DNA of 64,000 nucleotides, taken from NCBI GenBank assembly GCA_963802375.1, contig CAWDIJ010000011.1, positions 1 to 64,000 of the forward strand. The letters are read 5' to 3'. The position numbers and the translations under genes are program-made. Of this stretch, positions 34,691 to 42,768 are shown piece after piece. The notes below the pieces were generated by a model, which ran no database searches, was not told where the DNA came from, and saw nothing but the letters and a program-made list of their open reading frames with translations. How positions within the stretch are numbered: the stretch's first letter is position 1; each line of letters begins with the position of its first letter. Origin of the DNA: JACDAN01 sp963802375 (GTDB lineage Bacteria; Actinomycetota; Thermoleophilia; Gaiellales; Gaiellaceae).

Positions 34691-36269
34691 TCTGGAGCGT
34701 GTACCCGGCGGAGCGCGCGCCCTTGGCCGGGAAGACATCGAGGTACGCGTAGAAGCCGCTGCTGCGCATGTTCTCGATCCGAACGGTCTCCGTCCGGCCG
34801 CCGCGCCGCGCGCTCGCCGCGATCAGGTCGCGGGCGCGGGCCCGGCCGCGCTCGTAGACGCTTCGCGTGCCTCTAGCCCATACGGCCATGGACACGTCGG
34901 CAGTCGGGCGCACGGTCGCCGTCACTTCCCGCCCCGCGGGAACCCAGAAGCGGTAGACGTCGTCCGGATCCTCGCTGGCGTGGACGCGCGCCGTGAGTGA
35001 CGCGCGGCGCCGCCCCGGTGCCGTCAGCGGACGGGCGGCGGCTTGGAAGATCCCATGCGCCTTGACGTGATCCACGTCGTCGTTCGGCTCCAGCGGGTCG
35101 ACCGGCGGGAGCGCTCGGCTGAGCGCGGTGGGTATGTCGAGGATGCCAAAGCCGGTGCGCCTGTCGAAGCCGGCGGGCGCGACGTCGCGCGCGGAGCGCC
35201 GCATCAGGTCGAAGAGCTGCGTCTTCTCGATCCCGGGCCGTGCCGTCCACACCCACGCCGTGGCAGCCGCCACCTGCGGCGCCGAGAAACTCGTCCCGTT
35301 GATCGTCCTCCACATGGCCGGGTTGACCGGGTCCTGCCACGGGATCTGCTCACCCGGCGCGGCGAGGTCGACCGCCGCGCTCGTGCTGGAGAAGAGCGAC
35401 GGCTGATCCCTGATGTCCGTCGAGCCGACGGTCAGGACGTGGGGAAAGCCGGCCGGGTAGATCGGCGGGTCCTCGCGCAACCGCTCGTTCCCCGCAGCGG
35501 CCACGACGATCGAGCCGCGGCCGAACGCGTTCACGATCGCCTCGTACATCGCTCGTGAGGGCTCGTCCCCGCCGAGACTCAGGTTGATGACGCCGGCCCT
35601 CGCCGCCACCGCGCGGCTGATCCCCTGGACGATCAACGACTCGGAGAGGAACCAGAGGTCGTACGCCTGGAGGACCGCCTGCGGGTAGACCCCGATCGCG
35701 CCGACGTTGTCGATCGGCGCGGCGGCAGTCGAGGCGACGATCGTGCCGTGGTACTCATCGGGCGTGAGGTCGACCTGCTGCTCGTTCAGGACCGTCGTGT
35801 TCGGTCTGGCGCGGAACTCCATGTGGTTCAGGTCGAGGCCGGAGTCGACGATCGTCAGCGGCACGCCGGGACCCGGCGGCTCAGCCCGGTCCGCGCCGAT
35901 CCGGTAGAGGTGCCAGCCGATCGGGGGCGCCGCGAGCGGGTCCGCGCCGGGGAGGTGGGACTCGCGCGCGACAGGCCGGTCCGGCTCGGCGAAGCGCAGG
36001 GCGCCCAGCCGCCGAAGCCGCGGGATCAGGCGCTGCGCCGCGTCGCTCGGAAGCCGCCAGATGTGGAGGTCGGGGGCGACGATCGTGCCGCGGTTCGCGG
36101 CGATCAGACGCTCGGCGGCGGCGTCCGCGCGAACCCCCAGCATGGTGTGCCCGAAGTCCCCGAGCGCCGCAACCTCGCGGTTGGTCGGAACCTGCGCAGC
36201 GGGAGCCGCCTGCGCCGGTGCCGGCGCAGCTACAAAGAGCAACGCCAAGACGACCCCAAGCCGGCGCAT
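34668..36269 (-). CDS. Secreted S8 family serine peptidase (subtilase)
   Basis: A 533-residue subtilisin-like protein with a signal peptide (RRLGVVLALLFVAAPAPAQA), a short pro-region, the catalytic Asp in LTIVDSGLDLNH, His in DEYHGTIVASTAAAP, oxyanion Asn in VVAAAGNERLRED and Ser in INGTSFSAPQVAAATAW. A C-terminal beta domain of about 140 residues follows. It is predicted to be an extracellular protease. It lies antisense between folB and folK, splitting an otherwise typical folate cluster. Confidence 0.92.
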   Translation of the reverse strand: MRRLGVVLALLFVAAPAPAQAAPAAQVPTNREVAALGDFGHTMLGVRADAAAERLIAANRGTIVAPDLHIWRLPSDAAQRLIPRLRRLGALRFAEPDRPVARESHLPGADPLAAPPIGWHLYRIGADRAEPPGPGVPLTIVDSGLDLNHMEFRARPNTTVLNEQQVDLTPDEYHGTIVASTAAAPIDNVGAIGVYPQAVLQAYDLWFLSESLIVQGISRAVAARAGVINLSLGGDEPSRAMYEAIVNAFGRGSIVVAAAGNERLREDPPIYPAGFPHVLTVGSTDIRDQPSLFSSTSAAVDLAAPGEQIPWQDPVNPAMWRTINGTSFSAPQVAAATAWVWTARPGIEKTQLFDLMRRSARDVAPAGFDRRTGFGILDIPTALSRALPPVDPLEPNDDVDHVKAHGIFQAAARPLTAPGRRRASLTARVHASEDPDDVYRFWVPAGREVTATVRPTADVSMAVWARGTRSVYERGRARARDLIAASARRGGRTETVRIENMRSSGFYAYLDVFPAKGARSAGYTLQISSRALR

Positions 36270-36291
36270 TAAGAGACACCATAGCGAGGGT

Positions 36292-36750
36292 ATGCCGCTT
36301 GTCTACGTCGGGCTCGGCGCGAACCTGGGCGACCGCGAGGTGACGATCCGGCTCGCCCTTTCGCGCCTGGACGCCCACGAAGCAATCGACGTTCAGCGCG
36401 TCTCGCGGCTCCGCGAGACGGATCCCGTCGGCTACGAGGACCAACCGCGGTTCCTGAACGGCGTCGCCCGCCTCCAGACGAGCCTGGAGCCGCGCGACCT
36501 CCTGTCGGTGCTGCTCGATCTGGAGCAGGAGCTGGGCCGGACGCGCGACGGCCCACCCCTCGGGCCGAGGACGATCGACCTGGACATCCTCCTGTACGAC
36601 AGCCGGATCGTGGACGAGCCGGAGCTCCAGATCCCGCACCCCCGCATGGCCGAGCGCCGGTTCGTGCTCGAGCCGCTGGCCGAGGTCGACCCTGTGCTGG
36701 AGGTGCCCGGCCGGGGCTCGGTGCAGTCCTTACTCGCCGCACTACAATGA
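36292..36750 (+). CDS. folK: HPPK: hydroxymethyl-dihydropterin pyrophosphokinase
   Basis: A 152-residue enzyme that transfers pyrophosphate from ATP to hydroxymethyl-dihydropterin. It starts MPLVYVGLGANLGDREVTIR, where GLGANLGDR is the signature, and carries GPRTIDLDILLYD, where the two aspartates bind magnesium, followed by IPHPRMAERRFVLEPLAEV. The start faces the subtilase promoter. It is the third folate gene in the window. Confidence 0.95.
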   Translation: MPLVYVGLGANLGDREVTIRLALSRLDAHEAIDVQRVSRLRETDPVGYEDQPRFLNGVARLQTSLEPRDLLSVLLDLEQELGRTRDGPPLGPRTIDLDILLYDSRIVDEPELQIPHPRMAERRFVLEPLAEVDPVLEVPGRGSVQSLLAALQ

Positions 36751-36790
36751 TGGCGTGGCTCTGCCGGCAACATTCGGTGGCGCCTGGCCT

Positions 36791-36880
36791 GCCGGCACGC
36801 GGCGCCAGTCGTTGTCCTCAGTCGCATCCGGGCGGACCAGCCCGAATGCTCTCTGGGTCCTAGCCTGGCTTGGTGCCGAC
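36791..36880 (+). ncRNA. Candidate structured leader RNA, copy B
   Basis: The outer stem pairs 36793-36798 with 36873-36878 (8 bp with one mismatch if extended). The conserved block GTTGTCCTCAGTCGC (36811-36825) runs into a hairpin (36824-36833 with 36840-36849, one mismatch, loop GGACCA) and then GCTCTCTGGGTCCTAGCC and TGGCTTG (36848-36872), 23 of 25 identical to copy A. Stem sequences differ from copy A but still pair. It ends about 40 bp before the DUF2469 start. Confidence 0.55.
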
Positions 36881-36920
36881 GACCGAGACATCCATCAATG
36901 TCACCGGGAGAGTCACTGAC

Positions 36921-37283
36921 ATGTCGCATCTCGACGAGCTCGACGAGTTCGAGGCAGAGCTCGAGCTCCAGCTGAAGAAGGAGTACACGGCCGTTTTCGG
37001 CCTGTTCCGCTACTGCGTCCTCACGCAGGACGCGACGTACCTCTGCAACACACTCGACCTGCGCTACGTCCCACAGCCGAGCTACCCGTTCTTCCACCTG
37101 CGCATGGAGGACGTCTGGGTCTGGGACAAGAACCGCCCGACGCGGATGATCCCGCGTGCCGAGGTCTACACCTCGAGCGACGTCACGGTGGAGGAGCTGC
37201 GCGGCGAGGGGGAGGAGCCGAAGCTGACGGCAGACGCGCTGGCAGAGCGCCTCGGCGAGCCCCTCCGCGGCGAAGACGACTGA
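36921..37283 (+). CDS. DUF2469 family protein
   Basis: A 120-residue protein matching the actinobacterial DUF2469 family: an acidic helical start (LDELDEFEAELELQLKKEY) and the signature FFHLRMEDVWVWDKNRPTRM followed by EVYTSSDVTVEEL. Function is unknown; in other actinobacteria these genes often lie near rnhB and lepB. The ATG has GGGAG about ten bases upstream; an earlier in-frame start would extend the protein into the candidate leader RNA. No signal or membrane segment. Confidence 0.85.
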   Translation: MSHLDELDEFEAELELQLKKEYTAVFGLFRYCVLTQDATYLCNTLDLRYVPQPSYPFFHLRMEDVWVWDKNRPTRMIPRAEVYTSSDVTVEELRGEGEEPKLTADALAERLGEPLRGEDD

Positions 37284-37307
37284 CGCCACCGGCCGGCAGC
37301 CGGCCAA

Positions 37308-37330
37308 GCCGGGCGAAGCCCGGCTCCGCC
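37308..37330 (+). repeat. 23-bp dispersed hairpin repeat, copy 2
   Basis: GCCGGGC-GAA-GCCCGGC hairpin followed by TCCGCC. Matches 27457-27479 (opposite strand) at 22 of 23 positions. It lies just after the DUF2469 gene and could also stop transcription. Confidence 0.65.
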
Positions 37331-37440
37331 GTCTGCCTCGCGGCGCTCGCGGCACGCTGCTCTCCGGGGCCGTGTTAGAAACACTGTCCCCTCCGGCATC
37401 GCACCGCGAGCACCACGCCGGAGGCGTCAGTGGCTAGCCG

Positions 37441-38190
37441 ATGCTTCTTGCAGTAGACGCCGGCAACACGCAGACCGTCTTCGGGCTGTTCCGGGACGGC
37501 GAGCTCGGGGAGCACTGGCGCGTCGCGACCGAACGGGACCGCACCGGCGACGAGCTCGGCGTCCTGCTCTCGGGCCTGCTCGACCTCGACGCGGTAGACG
37601 GCATCTGCCTCAGCTCGACGGTCCCGCCGCTCGTCCAGGCGTACGAGGACTTCGCGGCGCGCTGGACCGATGCGCGCTTCCTCGCCGTCGGCCCCGGCGC
37701 GAAGACAGGCATCCCGATCCGGTACGACGACCCGCGCGAGGTCGGCCCCGACCGGATCGCCAACGCCGTGGCTGTGCTCGAGCAATACGGCGCGCCGTCG
37801 ATCGTCGTGGACTTCGGCACCTCGACAAACTTCGACGTCGTCTCGCCGGAGGGTGAGTACGTCGGCGGCGTCCTGGCTCCGGGGATCGAGGTCTCGATGG
37901 ACGCGCTCTTCGCGCGCGCCGCGCGGCTCTTCCGCATCGACTTCTCCGCCCCGGAGACGGTGATCGGCAAGACGACCGGCACGGCCCTCCAATCGGGTCT
38001 CGTCTACGGATTCACCGGCCAGGTGGACGAGATCGTGACGCGGATCCGGGGCGAGCTCGGGGTGGAGGCTCCCGCGATCGCAACCGGCGGTCTCGCGGAC
38101 CTGATCGTTCCGCACTCGCGGACGATCGAGAAGGTCGACCCCTACCTCACGCTGGAAGGGCTCCGGATCCTCTGGGACCGGAATCAGTAG
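37441..38190 (+). CDS. coaX: Type III pantothenate kinase
   Basis: A 249-residue ASKHA-fold kinase, the first enzyme of coenzyme A synthesis, not feedback-inhibited by CoA and usually dependent on a monovalent cation. Signatures: MLLAVDAGNTQTVFGLFRDG, a DPREVGPDRIANAVA motif, the phosphate-binding VDFGTSTNFDVV, and GGVLAPGIEVSMDALF. Preceded by a CCTCCGGC...GCCGGAGG inverted repeat at 37389-37424. No other CoA gene is adjacent. Confidence 0.95.
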   Translation: MLLAVDAGNTQTVFGLFRDGELGEHWRVATERDRTGDELGVLLSGLLDLDAVDGICLSSTVPPLVQAYEDFAARWTDARFLAVGPGAKTGIPIRYDDPREVGPDRIANAVAVLEQYGAPSIVVDFGTSTNFDVVSPEGEYVGGVLAPGIEVSMDALFARAARLFRIDFSAPETVIGKTTGTALQSGLVYGFTGQVDEIVTRIRGELGVEAPAIATGGLADLIVPHSRTIEKVDPYLTLEGLRILWDRNQ

Positions 38191-38231
38191 GGGCGGCGTG
38201 CGCCGCCCCTACTGCGTGCCGCAGACCAGTG

Positions 38232-39020
38232 CTAGTCCCGCTTCCGGTCGTACGCCGCCGGCGCAGGCACGTCGCCGTCGTCATGCGAGACCCGGTCGTC
38301 CGTCCGGTCATACGCCGCCGGTGCGGGCGCATCCGCGTCGTCGTGCGAGACCCGGTCGTCCGTCCGGTAATCGGTGCTGACCGTCGACCGGCGCGTGTCG
38401 GCGATCGTGGCGTCGGCGCGGCGGTGGTACCGCTCGCCCCACATGCCTCCGATGATGCCGCCGACGAACATCGCCACGATTGCGCCGATGCCGCTGGCGA
38501 TCGCGGCCGTCGTCAGAGCGTCGCTGTCGAACCACTGCGGCAGATCGACGTTCTCGAACACGTCGTACTCCGCACCGGCCCAGGCACCGAGCCCAGCGAG
38601 GATCGCTGCGAAGATCAGCGTCCAGACGCCGGTCGCGAAGCCGTTACGCGCTCCGTCGTACCGCGCGATCCGCCCGGCCGCCCAGCCGCCGATCAGGTAG
38701 GCGACGAAGAGGACGGCGACTCCTCCGATCAGACTGCCGATCGAGAGGTCCTCGGCGTTCTCCTCGAGCCCGGTCTGGTAGCCGACGACGCCGAAGGCGG
38801 CGCCGACCAATCCGGCGAGGATGATCACCGTCGAGAGCGCCGTCAACATGCCGACGAGGCTCGCCGGGATGTCGATCCCGCCGAAGCGCTCGCGCGCCGC
38901 ATGGATCCCTGCGTAGGGATCCGCGCTCGTTTCGCGCTCGGTGCGGGTCTCGACCGGTCTTGCGCGGTCGACCCTTTCGTCGACCCGCGTGTCCTGCGTT
39001 TCCCTGGTTTCCGTTGCCAT
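38232..39020 (-). CDS. Multi-pass membrane protein with duplicated acidic tail
   Basis: A 262-residue protein with a hydrophilic N-terminal 45 residues, four membrane helices (SLVGMLTALSTVIILAGLVG; IGGVAVLFVAYLIGGWAAGR; GVWTLIFAAILAGLGAWAGA; TAAIASGIGAIVAMFVGGII), and a cytoplasmic tail. The tail holds two 20-residue units built on DDRVSHDD.D.PAPAAYDR. A GGWAAGRIARYDG loop is typical of small YrzE/TIGR04086-like membrane proteins of Gram-positives, a weak resemblance. The ATG follows AAAGGGG. Function unknown. Confidence 0.75.
   Translation of the reverse strand: MATETRETQDTRVDERVDRARPVETRTERETSADPYAGIHAARERFGGIDIPASLVGMLTALSTVIILAGLVGAAFGVVGYQTGLEENAEDLSIGSLIGGVAVLFVAYLIGGWAAGRIARYDGARNGFATGVWTLIFAAILAGLGAWAGAEYDVFENVDLPQWFDSDALTTAAIASGIGAIVAMFVGGIIGGMWGERYHRRADATIADTRRSTVSTDYRTDDRVSHDDADAPAPAAYDRTDDRVSHDDGDVPAPAAYDRKRD
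38245..38364. repeat. Two tandem 60-bp units in the membrane-protein tail
   Basis: 38245-38304 and 38305-38364 are near-identical in-frame duplicates encoding the repeated acidic tail. Confidence 0.85.
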
Positions 39021-39087
39021 CTCGTACACCCCTTTCGTGCGGTCGAGATGGCTTGTTCCCGGTAAGCGGCCCGCCCGAACCTCGGGG

Positions 39088-40146
39088 TCAGCCGCCGCCG
39101 TAAATCGAGATCGGGAGGTCGAGCTCGACCTCGTCGAGGCGCGGGTGCTCCTCCTCGAGTCTCGCGAGGACGAAGTGCGCCCCCGGCGCCGCGGCGAAGA
39201 GGCGCTCCTCGACCTGGGCGACCGTCTCCAGCTCCACGAGCTCCTGCTTGAACGGTCGCGGGAAGCGCCCGCGGCCGAGGTACCAGCCGTAGAACTTCTT
39301 CAGGAAGCCCGTTGCCTTGCGCTCGCCGAGCTCCCGCACCGTCTCGCGCATGAAGAGGACGAGCTCGGCAACGACCTCCTCGCGCGTCGGCTCCTCGTCC
39401 GAGTCTCCGACGATCTCGCGGATCGCCCAGGGGTTCCCCTGCGCCGCCCGGCCGACCATTACCGCGGCGGCGCCGGTGGTCGCCAGAACCGTCTGCGCAC
39501 GAGCGCGTGACGTCACGTCCCCGGAAGCGATCACAGGAACATCCACGAGCTCGACAAGCTCGGCGGTAAGGGAGTGGTCGGCCTCGCCGGTGTACATCTG
39601 CTTCGCCGACCGCGGGTGCAGCGTGAGCGTCGCCGCGCCGGCGTCCACGAGCCGCGGGCCGAGCTCGAGGCAGGCGCGCGAGCCGTTCTCGAGGCCGCGC
39701 CGCATCTTCACGGAGACCGGCACCGAGACTGCCTCGGCCACGGCCCGCACGATCGCCGCTGCGCGCTCTGGCTCGCCGAGACAGGTCGCGCCGGCGCCAG
39801 TCTTCGTCACCTTTCGGACCGGGCAGCCGAAGTTGATGTCGACCAGGTCGGCTCCGGCAGCCTCGACCATCCGCGCCGCCTCGGCCATCGTTGCCGGCTC
39901 GCCGCCGAAGATCTGGATCGCCAGCGGATGCTCGTCGGAGGCGATCCTGAGATAGCCGAGCGTCCGCTCGTTCCGATGCTCGAGCCCGGCGCAGCTGACC
40001 ATCTCCGAGCACACGAGGCCGGCCCCGTACCGGCGCCCCTGGCGGCGAAATGCCTGCACGCTCACACCCGCCATCGGGGCGAGGACGACGCGCGTGGGAA
40101 TCTCGATGTCCTGGATTCTCCAGGGTGTCCGCAGATTTACCTGCAC
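39088..40146 (-). CDS. dusB: tRNA-dihydrouridine synthase (DusB-like)
   Basis: A 352-residue FMN TIM-barrel enzyme reducing uridines in the tRNA D-loop. Signatures: VVLAPMAGVSVQAFRR, IQIFGGEPATMAEAAR, and the catalytic cysteine in DINFGCPVRKVTKTGAGATC, then GRAAQGNPWAIREIV. The C-terminal helical domain includes KKFYGWYLGRGRFPRPFK. GTG at the listed start matches family length; ATG at 40203 is a longer option. It is divergent from greA, and the longer form would overlap the greA promoter. Confidence 0.92.
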   Translation of the reverse strand: MQVNLRTPWRIQDIEIPTRVVLAPMAGVSVQAFRRQGRRYGAGLVCSEMVSCAGLEHRNERTLGYLRIASDEHPLAIQIFGGEPATMAEAARMVEAAGADLVDINFGCPVRKVTKTGAGATCLGEPERAAAIVRAVAEAVSVPVSVKMRRGLENGSRACLELGPRLVDAGAATLTLHPRSAKQMYTGEADHSLTAELVELVDVPVIASGDVTSRARAQTVLATTGAAAVMVGRAAQGNPWAIREIVGDSDEEPTREEVVAELVLFMRETVRELGERKATGFLKKFYGWYLGRGRFPRPFKQELVELETVAQVEERLFAAAPGAHFVLARLEEEHPRLDEVELDLPISIYGGG

Positions 40147-40174
40147 AGAGCGGGAAAAGGTAGCGAATTGCCTG

Positions 40175-40203
40175 TTGACGTCGTCCTTCGCCGTCGCTAC
40201 CAT
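40175..40203 (+). promoter_or_regulatory. Strong sigma-70-type promoter of greA
   Basis: TTGACG (40175-40180), a 17-bp spacer and TACCAT (40198-40203). Start of transcription is expected near 40210. Confidence 0.65.
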
Positions 40204-40213
40204 GCGCGCCTTC

Positions 40214-40247
40214 CGCGACGGCCTTTCTTCGGGCCGCGCGTTTTTTT
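40214..40247 (+). terminator. Intrinsic terminator in the greA leader
   Basis: CGCG-A-CGGCC pairs with GGCCGCGCG (9 bp with one bulged A) around TTTCTTCG, followed immediately by seven T (40241-40247). It lies between the greA promoter and the greA ribosome site, so it can act as an attenuator or release a short RNA. Confidence 0.7.
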
Positions 40248-40267
40248 GGGTCAAGGAGGCCATTGAC

Positions 40268-40744
40268 GTGAAGGAAGTGATCCTCACTCCCGAGGGTTAC
40301 AAGAAGCTGAAGGACGAGATCCAGTATCTCTCGACCGACAAGCGCAGGGAGGTCGCCGACCGCATCCGCATCGCGCGCGAGTTCGGCGACATCAGCGAGA
40401 ACGCCGAGTACGACCACGCGAAGAACGAGCAGGCCATGCTCGAGCACAGGATCGCCCAGCTCGAGGAGCGCCTGATCGCGGCCCGCGTGATCGACAAGAA
40501 GGAGATCTCGAAGGACGTCGTCAGCGTCGGCTCCAAGGTCCGGCTGCGCGACGTCGCCGCCAAGGAGACCGTCGAGTACCACATCGTCGGCTCCGCGGAG
40601 GCGAACCCACTCGAGCAGAAGCTCTCCAACGAGTCGCCGGTCGGCCGCGCCATCCTCGGCAAGAAGAAGGGCGAGACGGTCGAGGTCTCGACGCCGAAGG
40701 GCAAGGCGCTGAAGTACAAGATCCTCGAGATCAAGGCCGCCTGA
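40268..40744 (+). CDS. greA: Transcription elongation factor GreA
   Basis: A 158-residue cleavage factor rescuing backtracked RNA polymerase. The N-terminal coiled coil carries the acidic tip (REFGDISENAEYDHAKNEQ), followed by the C-terminal FKBP-like domain with VGSAEANPLEQKLSNESPVG and GRAILGKKKGETVEV. The GTG start has AAGGAGG eight bases upstream. It is transcribed from the promoter at 40175 through a terminator hairpin, suggesting autoregulation by attenuation. Confidence 0.96.
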   Translation: MKEVILTPEGYKKLKDEIQYLSTDKRREVADRIRIAREFGDISENAEYDHAKNEQAMLEHRIAQLEERLIAARVIDKKEISKDVVSVGSKVRLRDVAAKETVEYHIVGSAEANPLEQKLSNESPVGRAILGKKKGETVEVSTPKGKALKYKILEIKAA

Positions 40745-40795
40745 TCCCGGAATTCTGACGCCGGGGCCAGCCGGTCTCGGAGTTACGCTCGTCCG

Positions 40796-41380
40796 ATGTT
40801 CGAGCGGTTCACCGAGAGCGCTCGGCAGGTCGTCGTGCTCGCGCAGGAGGAGGCGCGGAGTCTCAAGCACGGCTACATCGGGACCGAGCATCTGTTGCTC
40901 GGGCTGATTCGCGAGAACGGACGGGCGACGACGACGCTGCGTGCGCACAATGTCGAGCTTCAGCCGGCGCGCGACTGGGTGGTCGAGCATGTCGGTAAAG
41001 GCGACGAGGAGCCGCCTGCGGGCCAGCTTCCGCTCACGCCTCGGATGAAGAAGATCTTCGAGCTGGCGCTCGAGGACGCGCAGGCTCTCGGCCACAACGC
41101 AATCGGCACGCAGCACCTGCTGATCGCGCTCCTGCACGAGGGGCAGGGTGCCGCGCTGGACGCCCTTCGTGCGCTCGGGGCGCCGCCCGAGGATGTCTGG
41201 GTCTCGGCGTACCGGCAGCTCGGGGTCGACCCGCCGCCGTACGTCCAGGCCGGATTGCCGAGCCTTGCACGGCCCCGCGAGCGCCGTGAGTGGGCAAGGT
41301 CGGTACGCGAGGTCGCAGCAGCCGCCGCCGTCGGTTCCTTCCTCGTCGGCGTGTTCCTCGGCTGGCTGATCTGGAGCTAG
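40796..41380 (+). CDS. Membrane-anchored stand-alone Clp N-domain protein
   Basis: A 194-residue protein with two Clp_N repeats (MFERFTESARQVVVLAQEEA at 1-20, GYIGTEHLLLGLIREN; then MKKIFELALEDAQALGHNAI, GTQHLLIALLHEGQ) closely resembling the first 140 residues of the ClpC encoded in this window. It lacks any AAA module. A linker and a C-terminal membrane helix (VAAAAAVGSFLVGVFLGWLI) replace it. Inferred role: a membrane-tethered adaptor, decoy or substrate receptor for ClpCP. It stands between greA and lysS, same strand. Confidence 0.85.
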   Translation: MFERFTESARQVVVLAQEEARSLKHGYIGTEHLLLGLIRENGRATTTLRAHNVELQPARDWVVEHVGKGDEEPPAGQLPLTPRMKKIFELALEDAQALGHNAIGTQHLLIALLHEGQGAALDALRALGAPPEDVWVSAYRQLGVDPPPYVQAGLPSLARPRERREWARSVREVAAAAAVGSFLVGVFLGWLIWS

Positions 41381-41403
41381 AACGCCGCGTAGACTCGGCC
41401 GCC

Positions 41404-42768
41404 ATGAGCGGGCTGCCGAAGCGCTTTCCCGACCGTGTCGAGATCGCGTCGGTTCGAGCGGAGGCCGAGCCGCTCGAAGCCGGCGCGGAGGCCGAGGAGA
41501 CGAGGCGCGTGGCCGGGCGGGTCATGGCTCGGCGGGACATGGGCAAGCTCGTCTTCCTCGACCTCGTCGACCGCTCGGGCCGGATCCAGCTGCTCTGCGC
41601 GCAGGAGCGCACCGGGCCTGTCGACCTCGACCTGGGCGACATCGTCGGCGCCGAGGGCCGACCGACCAAGACACGGCGGGGGGAGCCCTCCATCGCCGTC
41701 GATGAGCTCACGCTCCTGGCCAAGATCAAGCGGCCGTTGCCCGACACGTTCCACGGCGTCCAGGACACGGAGACGCGCTACCGCCAGCGCTACCTCGACC
41801 TACTGATGAACGAGGAGTCGCGGGAGCTCGCGCTCACGCGAGCGCGGATCGTCGCGGAGGCCCGACGCTGGCTCGACTCGGAGGGCTTCGTCGAGGTCGA
41901 GACTCCGATCCTCCAGCCCCGCTACGGCGGCGGCTTCGCCGAGCCGTTCGTCACCCACTACAAGCACCTCGACCAGGACTACTACCTCCGGATCGCCGAC
42001 GAGCTCTACCTCAAGCGCCTGATCGTCGGCGGCCTCGACAAGGTCTACGAGCTCGGCAAGGACTTCCGGAACGAGGGCATCTCCTACAAGCACCAGCCCG
42101 AGTTCACGCAGCTCGAGTGGTACGAAGCGTACGCCGACTACCGCGACACGATGGAGCGGATCGAGCGCCTCGTCGAGCACCTCGCGCAGGCCATCAACGG
42201 CACGACGAAGGTCACCTACCGGGGACACGAGGTCGATCTCGCGCGGCCCTGGCGGCGCGTGAAGCTCGTCGACGCCCTCGAGGAGCACGGGCTCTGGACC
42301 CGCGACCCCGACGATCTGCGCGCCCGGCTCGATGAGCGCAGCATCGACACGAAGGCGGACCGAACCTGGGCGCAGCTCGTCGACCACGCGCTGACCTCGT
42401 TCGTCGAGCCGGCCCTGATCGAGCCGTCGATCCTCCACGACTACCCGATCGAGCTCTCGCCGTTCGCACGCGCCACCGACGACGACCCGGCGATCGTCGA
42501 GCGCTTCGAGTTCTTCGTCGGAGGCACCGAGCTCGGCAACGCCTTCAGCGAGCTGAACGACCCGGACGAGCAGGCCGAGCGGTTCGCGCAGCAGGCGTCC
42601 GAGGTCGGCGGCGAGCAGGATGACCCGGACTACGTGGAGGCGCTCGCGTACGGAATGCCTCCGACGGGTGGCCTCGGCGTCGGGATCGACCGGCTGACGA
42701 TGGTGCTGACCGGCCGGGACACGATCCGCGACGTGATCCTGTTCCCAGCCCTTCGGTCGGTCAGCTAG
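41404..42768 (+). CDS. lysS: Lysyl-tRNA synthetase, class II
   Basis: A 454-residue enzyme that charges tRNA-Lys. The N-terminal OB fold (VAGRVMARRDMGKLVFLDLV) is followed by the class II core: motif 1 (EGFVEVETPILQP), motif 2 (GKDFRNEGISYKHQPEFTQL), motif 3 (PPTGGLGVGIDRLTMVLTGR). The N-terminus is shorter than in E. coli. The stop overlaps the end of the convergent phosphatase gene by eight bases. Confidence 0.95.
   Translation: MSGLPKRFPDRVEIASVRAEAEPLEAGAEAEETRRVAGRVMARRDMGKLVFLDLVDRSGRIQLLCAQERTGPVDLDLGDIVGAEGRPTKTRRGEPSIAVDELTLLAKIKRPLPDTFHGVQDTETRYRQRYLDLLMNEESRELALTRARIVAEARRWLDSEGFVEVETPILQPRYGGGFAEPFVTHYKHLDQDYYLRIADELYLKRLIVGGLDKVYELGKDFRNEGISYKHQPEFTQLEWYEAYADYRDTMERIERLVEHLAQAINGTTKVTYRGHEVDLARPWRRVKLVDALEEHGLWTRDPDDLRARLDERSIDTKADRTWAQLVDHALTSFVEPALIEPSILHDYPIELSPFARATDDDPAIVERFEFFVGGTELGNAFSELNDPDEQAERFAQQASEVGGEQDDPDYVEALAYGMPPTGGLGVGIDRLTMVLTGRDTIRDVILFPALRSVS

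Noticed and set aside
38245..38364. CRISPR-like tandem repeat
   Set aside because: Only two contiguous units, no spacers, and it lies in frame within a coding sequence.
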